A DNA stretch of 64,000 bases from CAZKAP01 sp964552195 (GTDB lineage: Bacteria > Bacteroidota > Bacteroidia > Flavobacteriales > Flavobacteriaceae): positions 1 to 64,000 of the forward strand of contig CAZKFM010000013.1 of NCBI GenBank assembly GCA_964552195.1, in the 5' to 3' direction. Position numbers and translations under genes: made by a program. Position 1 is the stretch's first letter; each line of letters begins with the position of its first letter. Below are positions 41,642 through 51,502 of the stretch, one piece after another. The notes below the pieces were generated by a model. It did no database searches and was not told the DNA's origin. It was given only the letters and a program-made list of their open reading frames with translations.

Positions 41642-42913
41642 CTATTTGATAAATTCCTCTATACCACAGAGAATCTTTTCGGTCGCGCCCAGGTTTTCCC
41701 TGACATAGGCCGCATTGTGTTCTCCGATTTCCTCTCGGTATCCGGGCATATTCTTGAATTTGCGCATCAGCTCGCCTAGCTGCCTGGTGTCGGCCGCGGT
41801 AAACAGCCCCTTCCTTCTCTGCATCTCCACGGCCTCTGGAAAACGGTCAAAATTAGGGCCGATGATGATGGGAATTCCAAATACGGCGGGCTCCAGGGTA
41901 TTGTGGAGCTTACCACTATACCCGCCACCGACATAAGCAACTCCGGCATATCGGTAAACCTTGCGCAGCAGACCGATGGTATCCAGTACCAGCAGCCGGG
42001 CTGTTCTGAGTCGTTCGGTACATACGGCCGGGTCCAGTTCCTCGAGCTCGGTATACATCACATAAGGCACATGGATCAGCTCCCGTATTCGATCCAGATG
42101 GGTGCGGTCGATTTCATGGGGAGCGAGTATCAGTTTTACCCCGGCTTCCTGTGAAGGGAGCCAGCTTAAAAGGGTGGATTCGTCTTCTGGCCAGGTACTT
42201 CCCGCCACAACGGTTAGTGTGTTGCCCTCCAGGAAGTCGTTCATAAAGGAAAGCGGTTCGAGGTTTTCCAGAGTTTGGGTCACCCGCTCAAAGCGTGTAT
42301 CCCCGCAGATTTCTGCTTCCTCAATGCCGATGCGTTTCAGCAGGTTCAGGGAACGTTGATTCTGAACGAAGATTTTCCGGTACGAACGAAGGGCCTTGCG
42401 CATGAGTCCACCGTACCATCTGAAGAAGACCTGGTTTTCCCTGAAGAGTGCCGAGATCAAAAATACAGGGACATTCCGTTTAGCCAGTATATGCAGGCAG
42501 ACCGGCCATACCTCGTATTTAACGAACAGGGCCACCCGGGGATTCAGGGTTTCAATAAAATCATTCATAGGGCCATACTGGTCCCAGGGAAGGTAAACAC
42601 ACAGGTAACCCGTTTCCCTCTTTTGAACTACCTCATAACCGGATGGGGAGAAAAAGCTGATAACGATCTGATGATCAGGATACCGGCTTTGTATAGCCTC
42701 CAGGACGGGTAGTCCCATTTCGTATTCTCCTAATGAGGCGGCGTGCAGCCAGCAGACCGGCCTTTCCGGGTCGAGCCCCTTAGCCAGTCGTGCCAGGGTT
42801 TCCTTCCTGCCGTTCACGGCCAGACGGGTCTTGGAGCTGCGCAGGGCCACGAGTTTGAGTGAGGCTCGTGCCGGGCACCACAGCGCGTTGTAAATCCGAA
42901 GGGATATATTCAT
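41642..42913 (-). CDS. waaA: 3-deoxy-D-manno-octulosonic acid (Kdo) transferase
   Basis: This 423-residue GT30 glycosyltransferase adds Kdo to lipid A precursors during LPS synthesis at the inner membrane. Landmarks are CWLHAASLGEYEMGLPVLEAI (family HAxSxGE motif), VAGSTWPEDE, and the nucleotide-sugar site GGGYSGKLHNTLEPAVFGIP followed by IGPNFDRFPEA. The start is placed at MNISLRIYNALW; the in-frame codon at 42940 would add nine residues without family support. It is divergent from the aminotransferase gene. Confidence 0.93.
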   Translation of the reverse strand: MNISLRIYNALWCPARASLKLVALRSSKTRLAVNGRKETLARLAKGLDPERPVCWLHAASLGEYEMGLPVLEAIQSRYPDHQIVISFFSPSGYEVVQKRETGYLCVYLPWDQYGPMNDFIETLNPRVALFVKYEVWPVCLHILAKRNVPVFLISALFRENQVFFRWYGGLMRKALRSYRKIFVQNQRSLNLLKRIGIEEAEICGDTRFERVTQTLENLEPLSFMNDFLEGNTLTVVAGSTWPEDESTLLSWLPSQEAGVKLILAPHEIDRTHLDRIRELIHVPYVMYTELEELDPAVCTERLRTARLLVLDTIGLLRKVYRYAGVAYVGGGYSGKLHNTLEPAVFGIPIIIGPNFDRFPEAVEMQRRKGLFTAADTRQLGELMRKFKNMPGYREEIGEHNAAYVRENLGATEKILCGIEEFIK

Positions 42914-42957
42914 TCGTCGGGCTCTGTCCACCGGGCGCATCCGGGTACTTTATTTCT

Positions 42958-42965
42958 TAATTTTG
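42958..42965 (+). promoter_or_regulatory. Bacteroidota −7 box (TAATTTTG) for the aminotransferase gene
   Basis: This is an exact TAnnTTTG match in the 69-base divergent gap between waaA and the aminotransferase. Its end is 17 bases from the ATG at 42983, the usual distance for this promoter class. Confidence 0.5.
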
Positions 42966-42982
42966 AGCCGAAAACTCAGGAA

Positions 42983-44137
42983 ATGAAGAAAATCCAGATG
43001 GTCGACCTGGTAGGTCAGTACGAAGATATTAAAGATGAGATCAAGTCGTCCTTCGACGAGATTCTTTCCAGCGCGGCATTCATCAACGGTCCCTTTGTCC
43101 GAGAGTTCCAAAAAGAACTGGAAGAATACCTGGGTGTACCCCATGTGATTCCCTGTGCCAATGGTACCGATGCCCTGCAGGTAGCCATGATGGGGCTGGG
43201 ACTCAAGCCTGGGGACGAGGTAATTACAGCAGACTTTACCTTCGCAGCTACGGTTGAGGTAATCGCCTTACTCGGTCTTACGCCGGTACTAGTGGATGTG
43301 GATCCGGAGACCTTCAACATTGATCCCGAGGCGGTGCGCAGGGCCATAGGGCCGAAGACAAAAGCCATAGTTCCGGTTCACCTGTTCGGACAGTGTGCAC
43401 CTATGGAACCCCTTATGGCCATGGCGGAAGAGCACGGTTTGTTCGTAATCGAGGATACGGCACAGGCCATCGGAGCAGTCTGCACCTTCCCATCCGGCGA
43501 GAAGCGCATGGCCGGCACCATCGGTCATGTCGGGGCCACTTCGTTTTTCCCTTCCAAAAATCTGGGTTGCTATGGTGACGGAGGGGCTATCTTCACTAAC
43601 GATGACGAACTCGCCAACACCATACGGGGGATAGTAAACCACGGCATGTACCAACGGTACCATCACGATGTGGTTGGAGTTAATTCCCGCCTTGATTCGC
43701 TTCAGGCTGCGGTGCTCAAGGCCAAGCTTCCCCGTTTAAATTCCTATAACGAAAGTCGTCGTAAGGCGGCCAGAGCGTATAATCAAGCTCTTGCTCCTGT
43801 CGAAGGGGCGGTCCTGCCCAAAACCGTAAACGGATGCGAGGGGATTTGCGAGAATTGCGACTGCCATGTTTTTCATCAGTATACCCTGCGCGTACCGGCC
43901 GAAAAAAGGGATGGGTTGGTGCAACATTTAAATGATAATGGCGTTCCATGTGGGGTATACTATCCGATCCCCCTCCACCGGCAGAAGGCCTATCTGGATG
44001 AGCGCTACAGAGAGGAGGATTTCGAAGTGACCAATCGGCTCTCCAGGGAGGTGCTTTCCCTCCCCATGCATACCGAGCTGGACGCCGAACAGACTAACTT
44101 CATAACGCAACTCGTCAAGGACTATCTTAATTCATAG
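42983..44137 (+). CDS. DegT/DnrJ/EryC1/StrS-family sugar aminotransferase
   Basis: This 384-residue PLP enzyme transfers an amino group to a keto-sugar nucleotide, a step in making amino sugars for LPS, O-antigen or other surface glycans. Signatures include MVDLVGQY at the start, CANGTDALQVAMMGLG, GDEVITADFTFAAT, VPVHLFGQ and VIEDTAQAIGA. SFFPSKNLGCYGDGGAIFTND contains the PLP-binding lysine (about K192). A cluster of cysteines (GCEGICENCDCHVF, residues ~289–301) is unusual for the family core. It is four bases upstream of galE, so the two form a sugar-nucleotide pair. Confidence 0.93.
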   Translation: MKKIQMVDLVGQYEDIKDEIKSSFDEILSSAAFINGPFVREFQKELEEYLGVPHVIPCANGTDALQVAMMGLGLKPGDEVITADFTFAATVEVIALLGLTPVLVDVDPETFNIDPEAVRRAIGPKTKAIVPVHLFGQCAPMEPLMAMAEEHGLFVIEDTAQAIGAVCTFPSGEKRMAGTIGHVGATSFFPSKNLGCYGDGGAIFTNDDELANTIRGIVNHGMYQRYHHDVVGVNSRLDSLQAAVLKAKLPRLNSYNESRRKAARAYNQALAPVEGAVLPKTVNGCEGICENCDCHVFHQYTLRVPAEKRDGLVQHLNDNGVPCGVYYPIPLHRQKAYLDERYREEDFEVTNRLSREVLSLPMHTELDAEQTNFITQLVKDYLNS

Positions 44138-44140
44138 CGA

Positions 44141-45163
44141 ATGAAAATTCTCGTAACCGGCGGCCTCGGATTCATAGGCTCCCATACTGTGGTGGAACTC
44201 CAGAACGAAGGCTTCGAAGTCGTCGTGGTGGATAACCTGTCAAATTCAACGGAAGAAGTCCTCGAGGGGATAGAGGCCATCACCGGAAAACAACCCATTT
44301 TTGAGGAGATCGATCTCAGGGAAAAAGATTCGGTAACCGATTTTTTCAATCGGCATAAGGACATAGAGGGCGTTATTCATTTTGCGGCCTCCAAGGCAGT
44401 GGGGGAGAGCGTAGAGGACCCCTTGCTGTATTACGAGAACAACCTGGGGGTACTGGTGTACCTGTTGCAGGAACTTACTGCCCGTGAAACCGCCAAGCTC
44501 ATCTTCAGTTCGTCCTGCACGGTCTACGGTCAGGCCGATAAAATGCCCATTACGGAGGATGCCCCCGTTAAGCCTGCAGAGTCTCCTTATGGAAACACCA
44601 AGCAGGTGGGTGAGGAAATCATAGTCGATACCTGCAAGGTAAACCCCCAGCTTTCGGCCATTGCCCTGAGGTATTTTAATCCGATAGGGGCGCATCCCAC
44701 GGCGCATATCGGAGAGCTTCCCATAGGTGTACCGCAGAACCTCGTGCCGTACATCACGCAGACCGGTGTGGGTATCAGGGAGCAACTCTCTGTTTTCGGT
44801 GACGACTACCCTACCCCTGACGGAACCGCTATACGCGACTACATACACGTGGTCGATGTGGCGCGGGCCCACGTGGTTGCTGTTCAGCGACTACTGGTTG
44901 GTCTTAACGAAGAGAATTTTGAGGTCTTTAATCTGGGTACAGGAAAAGGCAGTTCCGTACTCGAGGTGATTCAGAGCTTCGAACGCGTCACGGGCGAAAA
45001 ACTCAACTACCGCATTGCGCCCAGGAGGCCCGGAGACGTGGTCCAAGCCTACGCGGACACCACCAGAGCCAATGAAATCCTGGGATGGAAAGCGAAGTCT
45101 ACTCTGGACGATGCGATGAAGTCGGCCTGGGAATGGGAACGAAAGATCCGGGCCAAGGTATAA
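44141..45163 (+). CDS. galE: UDP-glucose 4-epimerase
   Basis: This 340-residue extended SDR begins MKILVTGGLGFIGSHTVVEL (NAD-binding GGxGFIGSH), followed by VVDNLSNS, FAASKAVGESV, SSSCTVYG and the catalytic YGNTK. The downstream residues (RYFNPIGAHP, VFGDDYPTPDGTAIRDYIHV, PRRPGDVVQAYAD) are characteristic of GalE, which interconverts UDP-glucose and UDP-galactose for surface polysaccharides and galactose use. It lies four bases behind the aminotransferase on the same strand. Confidence 0.95.
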   Translation: MKILVTGGLGFIGSHTVVELQNEGFEVVVVDNLSNSTEEVLEGIEAITGKQPIFEEIDLREKDSVTDFFNRHKDIEGVIHFAASKAVGESVEDPLLYYENNLGVLVYLLQELTARETAKLIFSSSCTVYGQADKMPITEDAPVKPAESPYGNTKQVGEEIIVDTCKVNPQLSAIALRYFNPIGAHPTAHIGELPIGVPQNLVPYITQTGVGIREQLSVFGDDYPTPDGTAIRDYIHVVDVARAHVVAVQRLLVGLNEENFEVFNLGTGKGSSVLEVIQSFERVTGEKLNYRIAPRRPGDVVQAYADTTRANEILGWKAKSTLDDAMKSAWEWERKIRAKV

Positions 45164-45317
45164 ACCCGGCCCAAGATCCAAGCCAGGGAGCCTCATTCTT
45201 CATCAGAATGGCGAGCTAATCTACGATGATTCAAACCTTAGAGCAGCTGACTTACGTCTCCCCAATCTGCTCGAATACAACCGTGATCTCTTACGGGCTT
45301 CTCACCCGATTATGTTG

Positions 45318-45325
45318 TATTTTTG
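45318..45325 (+). promoter_or_regulatory. Bacteroidota −7 box (TATTTTTG) for sucA
   Basis: This is an exact TAnnTTTG match 24 bases upstream of the sucA ATG at 45350, giving a leader of around 20 bases. No clear −33 TTTG is visible. It separates the sucAB unit from galE, 186 bases upstream. Confidence 0.45.
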
Positions 45326-45349
45326 GGGACGGTTTTTGAACCCATCCGT

Positions 45350-48157
45350 ATGGACAAGTATTCCTTCTTAAACGCTGCGCATACCCGTTTTTTTGCGGAG
45401 CTGTATGAGACCTATCTCAAAGATCCCGATTCACTTGAGCCCAGTTGGAGGGCTTTTTTTCAAGGATTTGACTTCGGTATGGAGAGCGCCCTGGACGACC
45501 TGGGCATACAGGCGTCGGAAGAAGGGGGTACTCTTTTGGTTAATGGCAAAGAACTGGAAGCCCCGGAGACCCTGGAGAAAGAGTTTCGGGTAGTCGATCT
45601 CATCAACGGCTATCGTTCTCGGGGGCATCTGTTTACCAAGACCAATCCGGTCCGCAATCGCAGGACGTATTCACCCACTCTGGATATCGAAAATTTCGGA
45701 CTCAGCGAGGAGGATCTGGACACGGTGTTTATTGCCGGAAATATACTGGGAATAAAGCCTAAGCCTCTGCGGGAGATTATCGGACACCTGGAGCGAATTT
45801 ATTGCAGTTCCATAGGGGTGGAATATATGTACATCCGTACACCGGAGCGCATACAGTGGATGCAGAACTGGCTCAATACCAATGACAATCATCCCGAATT
45901 CACCCCGGATCAAAAGCGTTATATACTCAAGAAGCTCAATCAGGCCGTATCCTTTGAGACCTTTTTGCATACCAAATATGTCGGACAGAAACGCTTTTCT
46001 CTAGAGGGAGGGGAGACGCTGATTCCTGCCCTGGATGTGATCATAGAAAGGGCTGCTGACAAAGGGGTCAAGCAGTTTGTGATGGGTATGGCACACAGAG
46101 GCCGTTTGAATGTGCTGACCAACATATTCGGAAAGTCGCCCAAGGACATATTCAGTGAATTCGACGGCAAGGATTACGAGGAGGCTATCTTCGACGGAGA
46201 CGTTAAGTACCATTTGGGCTGGACGAGTATACGAGAAACGGATAACGGGAACCTGGTGAATATGAACATTGCGCCGAACCCTTCCCACCTGGAGGCTGTC
46301 AATGCTGTGGTGGAGGGAATTACCCGTTCCAAACAGGATCACTCCCATCCAGGCGATGAGCAGGAAGTCCTGCCTATACTGGTGCACGGTGACGCGGCCT
46401 TTGCTGCCCAGGGAGTAGTGTACGAAGTGATACAAATGGCCAAGCTTGATGGTTATGCTACTCAAGGAACCATACATATAGTGGTCAATAACCAGATCGG
46501 ATTCACTACGAATTACCTGGATGGCCGCTCCTCCACCTACTGTACTGACGTGGCCAAGGTTACCCTTTCTCCCGTCCTTCACGTCAATGCCGATGATGCT
46601 GAGGCCGTCGTTCATGCTGCCATATTCGCCCTGGAATACCGGATGCGGTATAAGCGGGATGTATTCCTCGACCTGCTCGGGTACCGGAAGTATGGACATA
46701 ATGAAGGAGATGAGCCCAAGTTTACCCAGCCGCTCCTGTATAAGGCCATTGCCAAACACCCCAATCCCAGGGATATCTATGCGCGTAAGCTCGAGGAGCT
46801 GGGAATCATCGATCAGGATCATGTGCGAAAGCTGGAAGATGAATACAAGAAATCTCTGGAGGAAGACCTGCTCGATTCGCGAAAAGTCGAGAAGACCCGC
46901 ATCACTCCATTCATGAATGACGAATGGGAGGGCTTCGAGCGAGTCGACCAGGACGTAATGCTTCAGAAGGTAGATACTACGTACCCGAAATCAAAGCTGG
47001 ACGAACTGGCGGAATGCATCACCCGGCTGCCGGAGGGAAAGAAATTCATGCGTAAGATTGAGCGTCTGATCGATTCGAGGAGGGATATGTATTTCGAAAA
47101 GGACAGGCTGGACTGGGCTATGGGTGAATTGCTCGCCTACGCCACTCTCCTGGAGGAGGGTTACCACGTTCGCATAGCCGGACAGGACGTCGAACGCGGG
47201 ACTTTCTCGCATCGTCATGCCGTAATCAAGACGGAGATGGCCGAAGAGGAAATCGTCCTGCACAACATGCTCAGGGATCATCAGAACGGAAAGTTTCAGA
47301 TATACAACTCCCTGCTTTCGGAATATGCTGCCATGGGCTTCGATTACGGTTATGCCCTGGCCAGTCCCGAAACACTGACCATCTGGGAGGCCCAGTTCGG
47401 TGACTTCAGCAATGGAGCTCAAATCGTAATCGACCAGTATCTGTCGGCCGCGGAGGACAAATGGAAACTCCAAAACGGTCTGGTGCTCTTCCTGCCGCAC
47501 GGTTATGAGGGGCAGGGTGCGGAGCACAGTTCCGGGCGCATGGAGCGTTACTTGCAGTTGTGCGCCAGGGACAATATGTTTGTCGCCAACGTGACCACAC
47601 CGGCCAACTTATTCCACATGTTGCGTCGTCAGATGAAGGTGAACTACCGAAAGCCTCTGGTGGTGTTTACCCCCAAGAGTCTGTTGCGTCACCCCAGGGT
47701 CGTAAGTACCCGGGCCGAATTGACCGATGGTGGATTTCAGCCGCTGATCGATGACGAACAGGTAAAGCCCTCTCAGGTGAGTTCCCTGGTGTTCTGTTCG
47801 GGTAAATTCTATTACGATCTGCTCGAGCGCAGAGAAGAACTCGATCGCAAGGATGTGGCTCTGGTGAGGCTGGAACAGCTTTTTCCCCTTCCCAAAGAGG
47901 CCATGCTCGGGCTTATACAGAAGTACAATGCCAAGGAAGTGGTATGGGCCCAGGAAGAACCCCGTAATATGGGTGCCTGGAGCCATCTGCTACTGCAAAT
48001 GGAGCAGGCCAGGAATTGGAGGGTAGCTTCTCAGCGCTATTTCGGATCACCCGCTGCGGGCAGTGCCGTTCGCTCGCAGAGGCGGCACGAAGAAGTGATT
48101 CAATATGTATTCGATAAAACCAAGGATAATATGCGACACGATGTCGCCGGACTTTAA
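45350..48157 (+). CDS. sucA: 2-oxoglutarate dehydrogenase E1 component
   Basis: This 935-residue thiamine-diphosphate enzyme decarboxylates 2-oxoglutarate and passes the succinyl group to the E2 lipoyl arm in the TCA cycle. The N-terminal E1 segment (FLNAAHTRFFAELYETYLKDP) binds E2. MGMAHRGRLNVLTNI and HGDAAFAAQGVVYEV…HIVVNNQIGFTTN form the ThDP/Mg site. FSHRHAVI, EAQFGDFSNGAQIVIDQYL and a C-terminal WAQEEPRNMGAW complete the transketolase-like domains. The start is the ATG giving MDKYSFLNAAH; a GTG or TTG farther up would overlap the promoter. sucB follows 13 bases downstream. Confidence 0.97.
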   Translation: MDKYSFLNAAHTRFFAELYETYLKDPDSLEPSWRAFFQGFDFGMESALDDLGIQASEEGGTLLVNGKELEAPETLEKEFRVVDLINGYRSRGHLFTKTNPVRNRRTYSPTLDIENFGLSEEDLDTVFIAGNILGIKPKPLREIIGHLERIYCSSIGVEYMYIRTPERIQWMQNWLNTNDNHPEFTPDQKRYILKKLNQAVSFETFLHTKYVGQKRFSLEGGETLIPALDVIIERAADKGVKQFVMGMAHRGRLNVLTNIFGKSPKDIFSEFDGKDYEEAIFDGDVKYHLGWTSIRETDNGNLVNMNIAPNPSHLEAVNAVVEGITRSKQDHSHPGDEQEVLPILVHGDAAFAAQGVVYEVIQMAKLDGYATQGTIHIVVNNQIGFTTNYLDGRSSTYCTDVAKVTLSPVLHVNADDAEAVVHAAIFALEYRMRYKRDVFLDLLGYRKYGHNEGDEPKFTQPLLYKAIAKHPNPRDIYARKLEELGIIDQDHVRKLEDEYKKSLEEDLLDSRKVEKTRITPFMNDEWEGFERVDQDVMLQKVDTTYPKSKLDELAECITRLPEGKKFMRKIERLIDSRRDMYFEKDRLDWAMGELLAYATLLEEGYHVRIAGQDVERGTFSHRHAVIKTEMAEEEIVLHNMLRDHQNGKFQIYNSLLSEYAAMGFDYGYALASPETLTIWEAQFGDFSNGAQIVIDQYLSAAEDKWKLQNGLVLFLPHGYEGQGAEHSSGRMERYLQLCARDNMFVANVTTPANLFHMLRRQMKVNYRKPLVVFTPKSLLRHPRVVSTRAELTDGGFQPLIDDEQVKPSQVSSLVFCSGKFYYDLLERREELDRKDVALVRLEQLFPLPKEAMLGLIQKYNAKEVVWAQEEPRNMGAWSHLLLQMEQARNWRVASQRYFGSPAAGSAVRSQRRHEEVIQYVFDKTKDNMRHDVAGL

Positions 48158-48170
48158 TTAATAGCTTTCT

Positions 48171-49403
48171 ATGATACTCGAAATGAAAGTTCCTTCACCG
48201 GGAGAATCCATCAGTGAGGTAGAAATCGCCCAATGGCTGGTGGAAGACGGGGACTATGTGGAAAAGGACCAGGCCATCGCGGAGGTCGACTCCGATAAGG
48301 CAACCCTGGAACTTCCTGCGGAGGCCGGCGGTATTATTACCCTGAAGGCCGAAGAGGGGGACGCGGTGCAGGTAGGACAGGTCGTCTGCCTGATCGATAC
48401 CTCGGCCGAACGTCCGGAAGGCAGTGCCGTCCAGGATCAGACCCCATCCGATACCGGGGAGTCCAAACCAGTTGCCAGCGCCGAGGATTCGGTTGGAGAT
48501 GCACCCGAAGAAAAGACCTATGCTACCGGTACGGCTTCACCGGCAGCGAGAAAGATACTCGAGGAAAAGGGAATCGATCCATCAGAGATCAAGGGAACGG
48601 GTCGAGATGGACGCATTACCAGGGAGGATGCCGTGCAGGCCGTTCCGTCCATGGGAACGCCTCCTCCGGGAGCCGAACGGGGTGTTAAGCGAACCAAACT
48701 GTCCATGTTGCGCAGGAAGGTGGCTGAACGACTGGTAAGTGCAAAGAACGAAACGGCCATGCTCACGACCTTCAATGAGGCCGATATGAGCGAGGTGTTC
48801 CGACTCCGGAGTGAGTATAAGGAGGTATTCAAGGAGAAACACGGGGTTAGCCTGGGCTTCATGTCGTTCTTTACCAAGGCCGTTATCCGGGCATTGGAGC
48901 TCTATCCGGCGGTCAATTCCATGATCGACGGCAAGGAAATGGTGACCTATGATTTCTGCGACATCAGCATAGCTGTATCGGGTCCTAAGGGTCTTATGGT
49001 TCCGGTAATTCGTAGCGCGGAAAAACTGACCTTCCGAGGAGTGGAGGCGGAAGTCAAGCGCCTGGCCATAAGGGCCCGGGACGGACAGATCACGGTGGAT
49101 GAAATGACGGGCGGGACCTTTACCATCTCCAATGGCGGGGTATTCGGTTCCATGCTTTCGACCCCGATCATAAATCCGCCGCAGAGCGGCATATTGGGTA
49201 TGCACAATATAGTAGATCGGCCAATCGTGAAGAATGGGGAGATCGCTATTGCCCCCGTCATGTATATTGCCCTGTCCTACGATCACCGCATTATTGATGG
49301 TAAGGAGTCGGTGGGCTTCCTGGTCGCTGTAAAAGAGGCCATCGAAAACCCGGTAGAGCACCTGATGCCTGAGGGAGTGGAGGAAGCACTGGAACTCAAA
49401 TAA
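48171..49403 (+). CDS. sucB: Dihydrolipoyllysine succinyltransferase (2-oxoglutarate dehydrogenase E2)
   Basis: This 410-residue E2 core carries the succinyl group from SucA to CoA. An N-terminal lipoyl domain (residues 1–77) has the lipoylated K43 in DSDKATLEL. A Pro/Ser/Glu-rich linker precedes a peripheral subunit-binding domain (SPAARKILEEKGIDPSEIKG, then TGRDGRITREDA). The catalytic domain (~175–410) ends in SYDHRIIDGKESVGFL, with the active-site histidine and aspartate. Its E3 partner is not in the window. Confidence 0.97.
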   Translation: MILEMKVPSPGESISEVEIAQWLVEDGDYVEKDQAIAEVDSDKATLELPAEAGGIITLKAEEGDAVQVGQVVCLIDTSAERPEGSAVQDQTPSDTGESKPVASAEDSVGDAPEEKTYATGTASPAARKILEEKGIDPSEIKGTGRDGRITREDAVQAVPSMGTPPPGAERGVKRTKLSMLRRKVAERLVSAKNETAMLTTFNEADMSEVFRLRSEYKEVFKEKHGVSLGFMSFFTKAVIRALELYPAVNSMIDGKEMVTYDFCDISIAVSGPKGLMVPVIRSAEKLTFRGVEAEVKRLAIRARDGQITVDEMTGGTFTISNGGVFGSMLSTPIINPPQSGILGMHNIVDRPIVKNGEIAIAPVMYIALSYDHRIIDGKESVGFLVAVKEAIENPVEHLMPEGVEEALELK

Positions 49404-49475
49404 GGCGACAATCATCGGAGTGCACCCTTTGTGAACAAGAAAAGCGGGTGCATTGCGGTCGGGTGATAAAGGCGG

Positions 49476-50243
49476 GTGAAGATCATAGATACACATATAC
49501 ACTGGTACTCGGAAGGATTCGATGAGGATAGGGAAGAGGCCATAGAAAGGGCCATCAACGCCGGGGTAGATCAATTTCTGCTGCCTGCCATTGATTCGGA
49601 ATACGAGGCCGGCATGCTTGAACTGGCCAGGAAGTATCCTGGAAAGATGCACCTGATGGGAGGACTGCATCCAACCCATGTCAGGGAGAATTTTCAGGAG
49701 GAACTCGATTGGGTCAAGAAGTTCCTGGAGACCCAGCCGTGCAAGGCCGTTGGCGAAATAGGAATGGACCTATACTGGGATAAGACCTACCTGGAAGAGC
49801 AGAAGGTCGCGTTTCGCACGCAGATTCAGTGGTCCATTTACCGTAACCTGCCCATAGTTATTCATTGCAGAGAAGCGTTTGATCCCATATTCGAAATACT
49901 CGAGGAGTTCAGGGATACAATAGTGCGCGGGGTATTCCATTGTTTTACGGGTGATCGGGATCAGGCCGAACGGGCACTGGATCTCGGTTTTCACCTCGGA
50001 ATAGGCGGAGTGGTCACCTTCAAGAAAAGTACTCTTAAAGAATTCCTGGCCGAACTCCCGCTTGATCGCATTTTGCTGGAGACGGATGCGCCTTATCTGG
50101 CCCCCGTGCCCTATCGGGGTAAACGGAACGAGGGGAGCTATATCCGATACGTACTCCAATGCGTCGCAGACATTTACGGGGAAAGTGAAGAAGCCATAGC
50201 CGAGACGACCCGCCAAAATAGCGTAAAACTCTTTAATCTGTGA
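49476..50243 (+). CDS. TatD-family metal-dependent deoxyribonuclease
   Basis: This 255-residue TIM-barrel hydrolase starts at GTG (49476). Metal ligands are visible in order: DTHIHW, GEIGMDLY, VIHCREAFDP, VFHCFTG and LETDAPYLAPVP. TatD proteins are 3'-5' DNases or metal hydrolases linked to DNA repair and apoptosis-like DNA degradation. The stop TGA is embedded in GTGA at the start of the asparaginase gene, indicating coupled translation; this TatD–asparaginase pairing has no obvious biochemical link. Confidence 0.93.
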   Translation: MKIIDTHIHWYSEGFDEDREEAIERAINAGVDQFLLPAIDSEYEAGMLELARKYPGKMHLMGGLHPTHVRENFQEELDWVKKFLETQPCKAVGEIGMDLYWDKTYLEEQKVAFRTQIQWSIYRNLPIVIHCREAFDPIFEILEEFRDTIVRGVFHCFTGDRDQAERALDLGFHLGIGGVVTFKKSTLKEFLAELPLDRILLETDAPYLAPVPYRGKRNEGSYIRYVLQCVADIYGESEEAIAETTRQNSVKLFNL

Positions 50244-51283
50244 TCATGGAGGGCCGGAGCAGAATATTGCTGGTTTACACCGGAGGAACCATCGGCATGG
50301 TCAAGGATTACGAAGATGGTGCCCTGAGGCCCTACGATTTCGATGAAATGTTAGGGCATATACCCGAAATCAGGCAACTGGATTGTGAGCTGAAAGGCGT
50401 TTCCGTTGTGGATCCGGTAGATTCATCGGAGATGAACCCGGAACGCTGGGAAGAAATAGCCGATCTGATCGTGGAGCACGAATCCGAAACCGACGGGTTT
50501 GTGGTACTTCACGGTACCGATACCATGAGCTATACGGCTTCGGCCCTGAGCTTTATGTTGGAAAACCTGGTTAAACCTGTCATTTTTACCGGCTCTCAGC
50601 TTCCCATAGGCGACCTCAGGACAGACGCCAAGCAAAATCTGATCACCTCAATTCAACTGGCCTCCCTGAGAAAAAATGGAGTTCCCGTGGTGCAGGAGGT
50701 GGGGCTCTATTTCGAATACGCCCTGTTCCGGGCGAATCGGAGTACGAAGATTAGTGCCGAATTTTTCGAAGCCTTCGAATCTCCGAATTACCCTCACCTG
50801 ATTGAGGCTGGAGTTCACATGCATATACGCGAGGAATACCTGTACAGAATCCCGGCTCCGGGCCTGCCGCTGCACAAGGCTGATTTTCGTTACGGCACTG
50901 TTGTCGTACTGAGGTTGTATCCGGGAATCAGCGAGGCTTTTCTCAGGGCAGCGTTTTTCACGGATAATGTAGAGGCGGTGATTCTGGAAACTTTTGGTTC
51001 GGGTAACGCACCCAGCAGCGAATGGTTTCTGTCTGTTCTCCGGGATGCCAGAGAAAAAGGCATATACGTTATCAATGTAACCCAATGTATAAGAGGCTCC
51101 GTCGTCATGGAGAAATACCGAACAGGAAGGAATCTATTTGGGCTCGGGGTTATAGACGGGAGGGACAGCACCACGGAATCCGCACTCTGCAAGACCATGT
51201 ATCTCTTGGGCAAGGACCTGAGGCCTGCAGAATTCAAAAGGGCCTTCGAAACCTCCCTTCGCGGTGAAATCAGTGAATTATAG
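50240..51283 (+). CDS. ansA: Type I L-asparaginase
   Basis: The product has 345–347 residues, starting at GTG (50240, overlapping the tatD stop) or the ATG at 50246. The two asparaginase signatures are present: VYTGGTIGMV, with the first catalytic threonine, and VVLHGTDTMSYTASALSFML, with the second threonine and the TD pair. They are followed by FTGSQLPIGDLRTDAKQN. No signal peptide is seen, in keeping with the cytoplasmic type I enzyme that hydrolyses asparagine to aspartate and ammonia. Confidence 0.93.
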   Translation: MIMEGRSRILLVYTGGTIGMVKDYEDGALRPYDFDEMLGHIPEIRQLDCELKGVSVVDPVDSSEMNPERWEEIADLIVEHESETDGFVVLHGTDTMSYTASALSFMLENLVKPVIFTGSQLPIGDLRTDAKQNLITSIQLASLRKNGVPVVQEVGLYFEYALFRANRSTKISAEFFEAFESPNYPHLIEAGVHMHIREEYLYRIPAPGLPLHKADFRYGTVVVLRLYPGISEAFLRAAFFTDNVEAVILETFGSGNAPSSEWFLSVLRDAREKGIYVINVTQCIRGSVVMEKYRTGRNLFGLGVIDGRDSTTESALCKTMYLLGKDLRPAEFKRAFETSLRGEISEL

Positions 51284-51502
51284 CGATAGATTTTTTCCGA
51301 TATCGTCATTTTTTCGTTTATTTCGGCTCTGGTTTTTGGAAGGAAATCTGCGCAATTTCATTTCCATCCGGAACTGCGGTTATTGCTCTTATCCGAATGG
51401 GTTGTCAGGAAGGGGGGTATTCAATAAAGACTTGGATTCCCCTGTGTTTTGTTTGCAAATTCTTCCTGATTGTTGATGGGGAATGCGTAATTTAGATAAT
51501 AT

